Shown one piece after another: positions 25,449-33,329 of a stretch of DNA of 64,000 bases. The notes under the pieces were generated by a model. It saw only the letters and a program-made list of their open reading frames with translations. It made no database searches and had not been told where the DNA came from. Origin of the DNA: Bacteroidota bacterium (lineage in GTDB: Bacteria; Bacteroidota; Ignavibacteria; Ignavibacteriales; Ignavibacteriaceae); contig JADFLR010000019.1 in assembly GCA_022564295.1 (NCBI GenBank), forward strand, positions 1-64,000. Direction: 5' to 3'. The first letter of the stretch is position 1. Each line of letters opens with the position of its first letter. The position numbers were made by a program, and so were the translations under genes.

Positions 25449-26444
25449 TTATTCATTTATGAACATATATTTGTTAAGGTCTACCGTGTAGTCACCGGCA
25501 TATAATTCCCATGTAGGGTTATTTCTTATGTGGATATGATAGTGTCTTATAGTGTCGTCTATGTTCATTGACACTCCTGAATGTTCAATGTACTCTGTCA
25601 ATGTATCGTAGGGTAATTTGATTACGCCTTCAGACCCAACCGTAAAGCATAGATGTGTTATCTCTTGTTGCTGATACTTGTCAAGGGACTTTGGTGTAAT
25701 GCCATACCAATAATTGGGTTCTGCGTCATAATACTTGGAGTACTTTATTGATATTTTGTCTCCATTGTCAAGTTCGTAGAACTTTATTTTGTAGACGTTG
25801 GTTGTAAACTTGCCCCCACCGAGAAGTTCAAGTGCTTCAATTGGTTTTCCTTGTGAATCTTTTACATCTTCAATTGTAGTTTCTATAGTTGAATCTTGTC
25901 CCTCTGGATAGTAAAACTCAATATTACCGTTGATGGAGAATTTTTCAATTTTATAAACTCTAATTGTTGCATTAAGGGCTTCAACCATATCCTCCAAGTC
26001 CTCATTTATTTCATCAATAAAAATTGCAATGTCAGGTGTTGTTGTTTCTAAAATGTTCTCAATTTTTTGAACAATTCTTGTCTCAGAAATTTCAAGTGTC
26101 TTAGCTGCCTTTGATAATAGATTTTTATTCTCTAAAGCATCGAAGAAATAATCCCTGATTTTTCTCTTTGTTGAATCATTTTTGGTGGCAACAATAAAAC
26201 GAATTATTTGTTCCGCAATGTGATCCCAAACTCCATGTTCAATTAACTCTGTTTCGATAATCGTCCAAGAAGAATTATGAAGGTCTAAAACAAAACCATC
26301 TGGTTTGGCTCCTTTTTCTCTTTTGGTTTTTATTATAAAATTCCCAGGTAGATAAATGACGTCTCCAAAGAAGTCACTAATTTTTTCTTCTACCCAGGAA
26401 TGAAGTTCATTTTCGTTAACAAATTTTGTTCTTTGAATAGACAT
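25449..26444 (-). CDS. Unknown protein with possible PD-(D/E)XK-like N-terminal domain
   Basis: 331 cytoplasmic residues. The N-terminal ~110 residues read LHSWVEEKISDFFG, KPDGFVLDLHNSSWTIIETE and LIEHGVWDHIAEQIIRFIVA; the Asp...Glu-x-Glu spacing after a hydrophobic strand and the following helix with GQ-like AEQ resemble restriction-type nuclease folds that recognise their own substrate through a C-terminal domain. The C-terminal ~130 residues (YWYGITPKSLDKYQQQEITH, GVIKLPYDTLTEYIEHSG) form a separate, unknown domain. I do not recognise the family. Single gene between repeats F and G, so it may be an orphan nuclease or a defence cassette. Confidence 0.65.
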   Translation of the reverse strand: MSIQRTKFVNENELHSWVEEKISDFFGDVIYLPGNFIIKTKREKGAKPDGFVLDLHNSSWTIIETELIEHGVWDHIAEQIIRFIVATKNDSTKRKIRDYFFDALENKNLLSKAAKTLEISETRIVQKIENILETTTPDIAIFIDEINEDLEDMVEALNATIRVYKIEKFSINGNIEFYYPEGQDSTIETTIEDVKDSQGKPIEALELLGGGKFTTNVYKIKFYELDNGDKISIKYSKYYDAEPNYWYGITPKSLDKYQQQEITHLCFTVGSEGVIKLPYDTLTEYIEHSGVSMNIDDTIRHYHIHIRNNPTWELYAGDYTVDLNKYMFINE

Positions 26445-26475
26445 TTTTTATTTATTTTTTTGCTAAATATTTTAC

Positions 26476-26783
26476 CTAACGTCTCAATAAACGCATTGCG
26501 TGGTAACTGCAAATTAACCAGTTAAGTATGTTAGTACAAATAAATGTTTTCTTATTTTAAGTTATAATTCATAAACCTTGCTTAATAACAAAAGCAGGGG
26601 TTAAACATTTACAACTTCCTCGCAACAACTACCACAGTCTTCATGTTCTCAACAACTCCAGCGCCTTCGTTTATTGCTTCGAGAAAGATAATATAAATTC
26701 CGATGCGAAGTGCTTCGCCCGAATCATCTCTTCCATCAAAAATAACTGAGCCGGAAGAACCGCTTGGCTGATTGTTTAACAAT
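26476..26783 (-). repeat. FlgD-tail/flank repeat, copy G (apparent source)
   Basis: Flank starts ACCTAACGTCTCAATAAACG (26476), a fit to the RYYYAAC core (reverse complement CGTTAGGT fits GTTRRRY), runs through TAACTGCAAATTAACC, and CTTGCTTAATAACAAAAGCAGGGG, and joins the true 3' end of the lamin-tail-domain gene (tail 26609-26783). At the point where all other tails stop, this copy has GTTTAAC (26774-26780), also a fit to the RYYYAAC core, and then continues into the rest of the gene instead of an attC-like site. Confidence 0.85.
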
Positions 26784-29053
26784 GTTCTTACTAATCTTCC
26801 TTTGCTGTCGAAGATTTTTATTCTTACTTCGGAAGTGGCTTGAGTTAAATTATAATTAATAATTGTAAAATCCTCAAACCCGTCGTTATCAGGAGAAAAC
26901 GGATTTGGTGATACGGATAAATTAGATTCGGCATTTAAGTTATCTGTAAAAATACTGTTCTGCACCGTTGGTGTACCGCCAAGTGGGTTTGTGGAACTGC
27001 TCCAATTACTTTCATCATTCGAGTTAAGTTTAGGATTGATCCTTTCAAGCGAAATATTTTTTGTTGATGCGAAATTATCGTTGTGCCATTTATCCGAGTA
27101 CCAAACAGAATCGATTACATTTCCCTTTACATCTTTAAGTAAAATTAATTCTCCGCTGTTCACTAACCCAAGACTTGAGACATCTAAAATTGAGATAAGT
27201 GCTGATTCATCCAAAGAATATTTTTCAATTACAAGCGAATCAGCCGCAAGAACAAAATATGAGTTTGGAGGAATATGAAATGATGTTTGTGCAAGCTTGG
27301 AGATATTATCCTTTTCATCTTCAATCCGCCAACCTCCGATGTTTACCGGTTCATCACTTAAATTAAGAAACTCAACAAACTCACTGTTATCTTCACCGGG
27401 TTCAAACATTATTTCATTTATAACCATGGAGTTTCTTTCATACGAGGGAGCATTTTCAATTGAGTTTGGCGCCCCGGGTGTGCTTCGGTTTATGCTTAAT
27501 GATGATGTCCAGTTTGTTTCATCGTTGGTTTCTTCATCAACGGAAATCCTTTCTAATGAAAAACCGTTTTTACCTCCCCACGATGAATTGTAAAGAAGAC
27601 TATCAATTATTCCTTCTCTAAAGTCATAAATTATTATTCCGTCTTTAGTATTACCTAACGAACCGAAATTTGCGAACCTGATTTCCGATGTAACTTCGGG
27701 ATGATGACTGTTGAATGATGTATCTTTTGCAATAATGATAAACTCATCCGGTGGAAGAAAAAGGTCGACGGACGTAATAAGGTTAATTGTCGGAGATGAA
27801 AGTATATCGCTGATAGCCCAATTTTTTAAGTTTAAAGTTTCACCGGAAATATTAATCAGTTCAACCCATTCCGGTTCATTATCAATCGGAGAATACATTA
27901 CTTCATTAATTACAATTACTTTTTCGGGGAAGCCGGGCTGAACGGATTTTTCAAAATAATTGTTAAGCGTGTCTTCATCTTCAAGGTAAAAAATTCTCAC
28001 GGCTGTAAGCACTTTGGAGGTTATATTTTCAATCGCAAAGGTTGATGTGATATTTGCAGAATCTCCCGAAGCTAATCCCAAACCGGTTTCAATACTTAAT
28101 AAATAATCGACCACATTATTTGAATCAGTATCTATAAAAAATTCTACATTAAAATTGTTTGCATCGGATGAACCGTTATTCCTTATCACTGCAGAAACAA
28201 AAACATCATCACCTGAAACAGGAAAACGCGGATTAAAATTTAATGCTGCTACAGATAGATCAAACTGTTTAGGCGTTACACTATTTATCCTGCCGGGAGT
28301 GCTTTGCTCAATATCGAGTGAAGTACCCCAATTCAGTGGCTGATTTGAATTAACTTTTACATCTTTTCTTTCAAGCGAGTAACCGTTTGTTCCGCCCCAA
28401 TCGCTCCGGTATTTAACTGAGTCTATCACCGCACCACGATCATCACGCAGAATAATTCCGTCGACATCGTTGTTCAATACCGGCAAATTAATTTCAAAAA
28501 CAAAAGAAGGAATGAAACGATGAAAATCTAATATAGAAAAATCTTTAGTGAGGATAATATATGATTCGGGAGGAATCACAATACCAGCATCAAAAAATAT
28601 CTGAGCAGGAGTTGTTAGAATATCCGAAATGCTCCATCCCTCAAGAAAAATTGTTTCGTTTGTGTTGTTGAAGAGTTCAATCCATTCCGGCTCACCTCCT
28701 GCCGGTGTGTACATAATTTCATTAACAACAATCGATTGAGGTGGGAATCCCGGAGCTATAGTTTTATACAAATAATTATTGGTAGTATCCTCATCATCAC
28801 CGAATTGTGCGAGAACAGTGAAACCATGTTTGTCCAAAATATTTTCTATTTGATGATTGAATTGATAAAAATTTGAATCACCGGGCGAATGAATAAATAT
28901 ACTGCTAGTTTCAATTAAGAGATCAGGAATTGAATCGAGGTTTGTATCTTCAAAAAGTTGTAAAGTAAACGAAGCCAGGTTAAGTCCGTGATTTAGAATT
29001 TTCGCCGAGATGCTGATGATATCATTATCAAGAGGAAATGTAGCTTTACTTTG
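26609..29053 (-). pseudogene. 5'-truncated secreted protein with lamin-tail domains and FlgD-Ig C-terminus
   Basis: The reading frame is open from about 29053 to 26609 but has no plausible start or signal peptide; a TTG at 28837 is inside a CARDB-like domain that clearly extends upstream (ISAKILNHGLNLASFTLQLF). Domain order: partial CARDB, lamin-tail (VVNEIMYTPAGGEPEWIELF), CARDB (SDANNFNVEFFIDTDSN), lamin-tail (VINEVMYSPIDNEPEWVELI), lamin-tail (MVINEIMFEPGEDNSEFVEF), then a FlgD-Ig-type domain (VSPNPFSPDNDGFEDF... ending VVVVARKL) that would act as a type IX or adhesion C-terminus. The junction at ~29053 with unrelated A+T-rich DNA marks the truncation. Its last 55 codons are the source of the dispersed repeats. 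Confidence 0.8.
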
Positions 29054-29241
29054 TAACTACAAATAATATAATAAGTTACAATAATCGATAAGCTATAAAG
29101 TAACAAATAAGTAACAATTTAAGTTTGTTTTGGTTGATTTAGGTGTGTTTAAAGCGACAAATATATTATAAATATCGAAAGATGAAAGATGTTAAGAAGA
29201 AGGTTTAGGATTTCATTTGTTCGTCTTTCAATTTTATTTGT

Positions 29242-30180
29242 TTAGGCTATTGCCTCTTTTAATTCTTGATTAGCTCGAGTTAATGTATCCTTATATTCAT
29301 TAAATGCTCCCGAGTAAAATTTAGTCGTACTTTGATAGTTCTCTATAATATTAGAAATATCATTAGCCAAGTGAAGAAAAGATAAAGCTCTACTATCTGG
29401 GATATGTTCTTTACATTTTTTGATAAAATCCTTAATAAATTCCAAAGCTCTAACTAAATCCTTTGTATTTCCATATTTCATCCAGTCTACATATAATGGT
29501 CTAATTGAATCAAATAAAATATCTCCATTCTGCGTTTTTACCCTAAAATTATTGTACATCTGCACTAATTGTCTATTTGATTTATACCAATCCTCCTCAT
29601 AACCTTTCAATTGAACTTTGGTTTCAATATGAAGTTTTTTTAGCTCATCAAAAATAACATCGATTAGATTAATATTTGTGATGAGTTGATTATACTTTTC
29701 ATTGTCTTTTTTATATGCCATATATAAATCAATATTAGATATTGTTAGAATCGTCTTTATTTGATATGGATATGTCATAGTAAAATTTAAATCTTTTATG
29801 TTTTTATTTTTTAATACATCTACAAATGTTAATAGATAATCAATTTGTTTGCTAATTCTCTCATCCATAAATTTTACAGAGATACCTACTAAATCCTTAA
29901 TCTTTCTTTTTTCATCCCATTTTTGATAATAATCATATGCCGATCTCGCCATTCCTCCAACTATGAATACAATTAACGTAATTATAATAACAGCTAATAC
30001 ATCATTCGATAATTTTAACCATAATATATTTTTATCTGTGTTTTCAATTAATAGATTTGGCCTTTCAATAAACTCCGTTTCCTTTTTAGTATCATCAACA
30101 AACCACACCCAAATATTTAACAATAAGAGAAACAGAACTATTAAAAGGAATAGCCATTTGCGTTTGATGTAATTAAGCAT
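29242..30180 (-). CDS. Two-helix membrane protein with helical cytoplasmic domain
   Basis: 312 residues from ATG 30180, which overlaps the stop of the upstream nuclease-like gene by eight bases (an in-frame ATG 15 codons earlier would overlap by 53). Helices at about residues 8-27 (LFLLIVLFLLLLNIWVWF) and 57-76 (VLAVIIITLIVFIVGG) enclose a short periplasmic loop. The remaining ~220 residues are charged and mostly helical (KIKDLVGISVKFMDERISKQ, TKVQLKGYEEDWYKSNRQ). No known domain. A nuclease followed by a translationally coupled membrane protein recalls effector/membrane pairs of defence systems, but that is only context. Confidence 0.7.
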   Translation of the reverse strand: MLNYIKRKWLFLLIVLFLLLLNIWVWFVDDTKKETEFIERPNLLIENTDKNILWLKLSNDVLAVIIITLIVFIVGGMARSAYDYYQKWDEKRKIKDLVGISVKFMDERISKQIDYLLTFVDVLKNKNIKDLNFTMTYPYQIKTILTISNIDLYMAYKKDNEKYNQLITNINLIDVIFDELKKLHIETKVQLKGYEEDWYKSNRQLVQMYNNFRVKTQNGDILFDSIRPLYVDWMKYGNTKDLVRALEFIKDFIKKCKEHIPDSRALSFLHLANDISNIIENYQSTTKFYSGAFNEYKDTLTRANQELKEAIA

Positions 30181-31006
30181 CAATGTCTTGTTTGTCACTT
30201 TGTTGTGTTTGTTGTTCTGGCTCAATTTTATTTGTATGTTTTTTCTCTTGAACCTTGTCCTTAGCCTTTTGATATTTCTTTATTTTATAATTTATCTTTT
30301 TTGAAGCTTCTTGTCCCTTCTCACTCTCAAGTATTTCTCTTTTAAATATTTCCTGGCTGATAACCTTTTTAATTTGTTCATTATCTGTCCCAATATCTGG
30401 AGCTAACTTTTTTAGTTCACGCCTAATTGTATTCAACATTGGATCAGTAATAATAACACTACCTATAAAATATTTATTCAACACCTGTCTTTGACTATGA
30501 TATTCATCCAGAACTGATTTATTACAACCTTCCTTTGACAAACAAAACATTATTTCTAAATGGGATTTATTTTTTGGATTTAGTTCATTAAAATTAAACC
30601 TGATAACTTGGTCTTTATCAATTGGTTTCGTAAATGCAATTTTGTAAATAATCCATCTTATTCCATTAGTTAAAATAACCCAGTCTATTCCTTGATTCGC
30701 AGCATAGTCAACCGCCTGTTTTATAAAGCTTTCTTTTAACTCTATCCCAACTGCTTTTACTTCTATTAAATACTGTAAATCCCCATCAATACGTGTTGCT
30801 AAATCGCAGTATGTTCCCCTTATCGCAAACTCAGAAGTTATTTCAGAGTATTTATCAAAGCCGAATATTTCTGATAACATATCCGTGATAATTACGACTG
30901 TGTCAGATTCATTAATATCTCTTGATCGTGCATCCTCAAGTATCTTATGGAATTTTTTAATTCCCCTAACCAAACGTTCATTAACTCTTTTAGGTATCGG
31001 TTTCAT
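30173..31006 (-). CDS. HsdR_N/type I restriction-like nuclease-domain protein
   Basis: 277 residues. The N-terminal ~150 residues match the stand-alone HsdR N-terminal (HSDR_N_2) layout: LSEIFGFDKYSEITSEFAIR, then GTYCDLATRIDGDLQYLIEV-KAVG with Asp and Glu-x-Lys at PD-(D/E)XK spacing, then IKQAVDYAANQGIDWVILTNG (QaxxYA) and IRWIIYKI. No helicase domain follows; instead there is a region of unknown fold (DPMLNTIRRELKKLAPDIG) and a Lys/Gln-rich tail. It could be an endonuclease or a nucleic-acid-binding relative. Co-directional with and overlapping the membrane-protein gene downstream; an 84-base gap separates it from the upstream gene 31091-31501. Confidence 0.75.
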   Translation of the reverse strand: MKPIPKRVNERLVRGIKKFHKILEDARSRDINESDTVVIITDMLSEIFGFDKYSEITSEFAIRGTYCDLATRIDGDLQYLIEVKAVGIELKESFIKQAVDYAANQGIDWVILTNGIRWIIYKIAFTKPIDKDQVIRFNFNELNPKNKSHLEIMFCLSKEGCNKSVLDEYHSQRQVLNKYFIGSVIITDPMLNTIRRELKKLAPDIGTDNEQIKKVISQEIFKREILESEKGQEASKKINYKIKKYQKAKDKVQEKKHTNKIEPEQQTQQSDKQDIDA

Positions 31007-31090
31007 TGTTTACCCACCTTTGCTTAATTAGTAAAATGGTATGTTAATTTTGTTATTATTCAAAGCACTAATTTTCTCTACCCATTTTCT

Positions 31091-31501
31091 TTATCCTTTT
31101 AATGCTAACTTTTCTAATTCAGCCACCTTCAACTTTAATTTTCGGTTTTCTTTTTCAATTAACATCAACTTACCAAGCAAATAAGTTATTTGTTTATCCT
31201 TACCTAATCTAAACATTATTTCAGCACTGTTATCAAAAATTTGTGTAGGTTTAGTGTAGTGTGTCATATCCACTTTAATCTTATTATTTGATAGCTCCTC
31301 GATTTCTATATTAAATTGATCTCTCGCCACACCAGCTATTTGTCTCCTATTATGCCGCCCAGGATACTTACCCTGTAGGATTTGATACATTGATCTATGA
31401 GACAGCCCCCAAAAAGATGTAATAGCTCGATGTGGGATATTATGAAACTCTGACAGACTAAACTCAAATAATTCTTTATAAGTATTAATCTTTTTCATCA
31501 A
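31091..31501 (-). CDS. Small protein with possible helix-turn-helix and C-terminal coiled coil
   Basis: 136 residues. The central segment HRAITSFWGLSHRSMYQILQ and GKYPGRHNRRQIAGVA is basic and helical and could be a DNA- or RNA-binding helix-turn-helix; the C-terminus (LMLIEKENRKLKLKVAELEK) is a short leucine-zipper-like coiled coil, suggesting a dimer. I do not recognise a family. Its start overlaps the stop of the upstream 58-residue gene (ATGA), so the pair is translationally coupled and may work as a complex or as regulators of the cluster. Confidence 0.62.
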   Translation of the reverse strand: MMKKINTYKELFEFSLSEFHNIPHRAITSFWGLSHRSMYQILQGKYPGRHNRRQIAGVARDQFNIEIEELSNNKIKVDMTHYTKPTQIFDNSAEIMFRLGKDKQITYLLGKLMLIEKENRKLKLKVAELEKLALKG

Positions 31502-31674
31502 TTCTCTCTACTTGATTTTCTTATCTTCTCCTCCATCTCAGCTTTAAGCTTTTTAACTTCTTCTAAAATCTCATTTTCATCTGTGATTCCTTTACGTTTC
31601 AGTATTCTAATTATAGCCTGTATCTCAAGCATATTTGAAAATATTAATTCTTGGTTGCTTATAATTTCTGACAT
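31498..31674 (-). CDS. 58-residue helical protein
   Basis: ATG at 31674 is preceded by AAGGAG at 7-8 bases, a far better start than the upstream in-frame ATG at 31704. The protein is almost wholly helical and charged (LEIQAIIRILKRKGITDENE, ILEEVKKLKAEMEEK) without cysteines or a membrane segment. It begins one base after the stop of the gene at 31676-32191 and its own stop overlaps the start of 31091-31501. Perhaps a small subunit or antitoxin-like partner; no family recognised. Confidence 0.62.
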   Translation of the reverse strand: MSEIISNQELIFSNMLEIQAIIRILKRKGITDENEILEEVKKLKAEMEEKIRKSSREN

Positions 31675-31675
31675 A

Positions 31676-32191
31676 TTAATCTCCTTGTTGCTCTGATTCT
31701 TCAAACAATTTTATATTAACATATGTTAGTTGATAAGTTTTATCTCCTCTTGCAGTTTGGATTAAAAGTAAATTTATTAACTCAGTTGGATTACCTCGTT
31801 CGTTTATAAAATACCAGCTATTAGCAAGTTTACCATTGTCATCAGGTTTTTCAATATCTTCATAGCCATACTTAATTCTTAGAAATTTCAATATCTCCCT
31901 TCTTAATAAATCAAGGTTATTTGTTTTTCTAAACACAATGTCTACAGTGTGAAGTTTATCATCGTAAAAATGAAATGACCAATAGTAAACTTGATTCGAC
32001 ATAAATTCACCGCCTGTGAATCCAAGGACATCCTCTTTTGCATAACCCAGTTCAATATTCTCAATCAAGCTCATAGAATCTCTTACTGTTTCCTTGGATG
32101 ATTCCCAGAGAATGTTTTCAAAGCCAGATAATTGTTGAGGGTAACAGATTGCAGTAAAAAATAAAACGATATGGAGAATGAGTAGTTTCAA
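31676..32191 (-). CDS. Secreted protein of unknown function
   Basis: 171 residues with a clear signal peptide (MKLLILHIVLFFTAICYPQQ, cleavage near CYPQ). The mature part (FENILWESSKETVRDSMSLI, YYWSFHFYDDKLHTVDIVF, KYGYEDIEKPDDNGKLANSW) looks like a periplasmic alpha/beta domain; similar WxxSkeev...y.F.ddkLy patterns occur in uncharacterised exported proteins that bind inactive ligands. No catalytic residues are evident. It lies 10 bases after the pentapeptide-TIR gene in the same operon, an odd partner for a cytoplasmic TIR protein. Confidence 0.68.
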   Translation of the reverse strand: MKLLILHIVLFFTAICYPQQLSGFENILWESSKETVRDSMSLIENIELGYAKEDVLGFTGGEFMSNQVYYWSFHFYDDKLHTVDIVFRKTNNLDLLRREILKFLRIKYGYEDIEKPDDNGKLANSWYFINERGNPTELINLLLIQTARGDKTYQLTYVNIKLFEESEQQGD

Positions 32192-32201
32192 AATAAAGAT
32201 A

Positions 32202-33278
32202 TTAATCTTTCTCTGCTTTCAAATCTCTTAATAATCCATTAAAAGCTTTTTCATATTCTTCCGGTTCTTTCCATTTTCTAAAGTCGCCTATATGTCTGTC
32301 ATTTCTAATTTTTTCTGCCCAAGCTCTATTCGTCTCCATCACTTCATCATCTAATCTTACAGGAAATAACACAAGTTTGTTTTGGTTCTTTTCCTCAGCT
32401 AATGCCTTCTCAACTTCTTCTTCCACCCAATCGCTGTTAACAGATTCCTCAGACATAATAACCAATAGTTTATCTTTGATTTCTATTGCCTCATAGATAG
32501 TATCCCTTATCTTGTCTCCAATCTTCAAATCTTCCGGCGCAAACCAACATCTGACGCCTTCATTTTGTAAATCATTATTCAGTCGTTTAGCAAACAATTC
32601 ATCTTTGTTTGAATAGCTAATAAAACAGGAATAGTATTGGATCGCTGCCTCTGAGAGTGATGGAAGATATTCAATAAAATTATCTGTTAAGCCAATGCCT
32701 CTTAGAAAAACTTGGGGTAATTTATGCCCTGCTTTAAGAAGGGAGTGTGTATCAACATATGATCTTGCATAATGCTTACAACTTTTCAATTCTAATAATT
32801 CCAATAAATCAACGTTAGTAAACACAGTAGTAGTTAATTTTGCAGAATGAAAATTAGTTCGACAGAAAGTCGATTGTGAAAATTTAGTAGAACCTAAATA
32901 AGCCTCGCTTAGATCAGTATCACTGAGATCAGTATTATTGAAATTAGCCTCACCGAGATCTGCCTTACTGAGATTAGCCTCACTGAGATCAGCATAAGTA
33001 AGATCAGCATTATAGAGATTAGTTCCTCTGAGATCAGCTTGAGAGAGATTAGCATGAGAGAGATTAGCCCCACTGAGAGCAGCATAACAGAGATCAGCAT
33101 CATAGAGATCAGCCTCACTGAGATCAACATTAATAAGATAAGCCCATCTGAGAATAGCCCCTCTGAGATCAGCCCCTCTGAGATCAGCCGAACTGAGATA
33201 AGCTCTTTCTCCTTTATGATTATCTCTTAACCACTCTTTATGGTTTTTTAATATCTCTACTAATTTCGATTTTTCCAT
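32202..33278 (-). CDS. Pentapeptide-repeat protein with C-terminal TIR domain
   Basis: 358 residues. Residues ~25-135 are tandem pentapeptides A(D/N)Lxx (ADLRGADLRGAIL, ADLYDADLCYAALSGANL, ADLSEANLSKADLGEANF) that fold as a right-handed quadrilateral helix. Residues ~215-335 are a TIR domain: YSCFISYSNKDELFAKRLNN, GVRCWFAPEDLKIGDKI, LLVIMSEESVNSDWVEEEVE and LFPVRLDD. The Glu cluster after SDW sits where NAD-cleaving TIRs have their catalytic glutamate. Bacterial TIR proteins often act as NADase effectors of anti-phage systems, with another domain sensing infection; here the pentapeptide scaffold would be sensor or oligomeriser (inference). First gene of a six-gene minus-strand cluster. Confidence 0.88.
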   Translation of the reverse strand: MEKSKLVEILKNHKEWLRDNHKGERAYLSSADLRGADLRGAILRWAYLINVDLSEADLYDADLCYAALSGANLSHANLSQADLRGTNLYNADLTYADLSEANLSKADLGEANFNNTDLSDTDLSEAYLGSTKFSQSTFCRTNFHSAKLTTTVFTNVDLLELLELKSCKHYARSYVDTHSLLKAGHKLPQVFLRGIGLTDNFIEYLPSLSEAAIQYYSCFISYSNKDELFAKRLNNDLQNEGVRCWFAPEDLKIGDKIRDTIYEAIEIKDKLLVIMSEESVNSDWVEEEVEKALAEEKNQNKLVLFPVRLDDEVMETNRAWAEKIRNDRHIGDFRKWKEPEEYEKAFNGLLRDLKAEKD

Positions 33279-33329
33279 ATCAAAAATCTATTCTTAGGTA
33301 ACTTACTTGAATATTGATTTACATATTTA

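Noticed and set aside
10433-26800. A recombinase or transposase gene that could drive the repeat array
   Set aside because: All frames of useful length in the region were read; none has tyrosine- or serine-recombinase or DDE motifs.
30181-30225. Start of the two-helix membrane protein at 30225
   Set aside because: It would overlap the nuclease-like gene by 53 bases; ATG 30180 gives the usual short coupled overlap.
32909-33230. Long open frames on both strands within the pentapeptide region
   Set aside because: They are by-products of the repetitive AGATCAGC-type DNA encoding pentapeptides.
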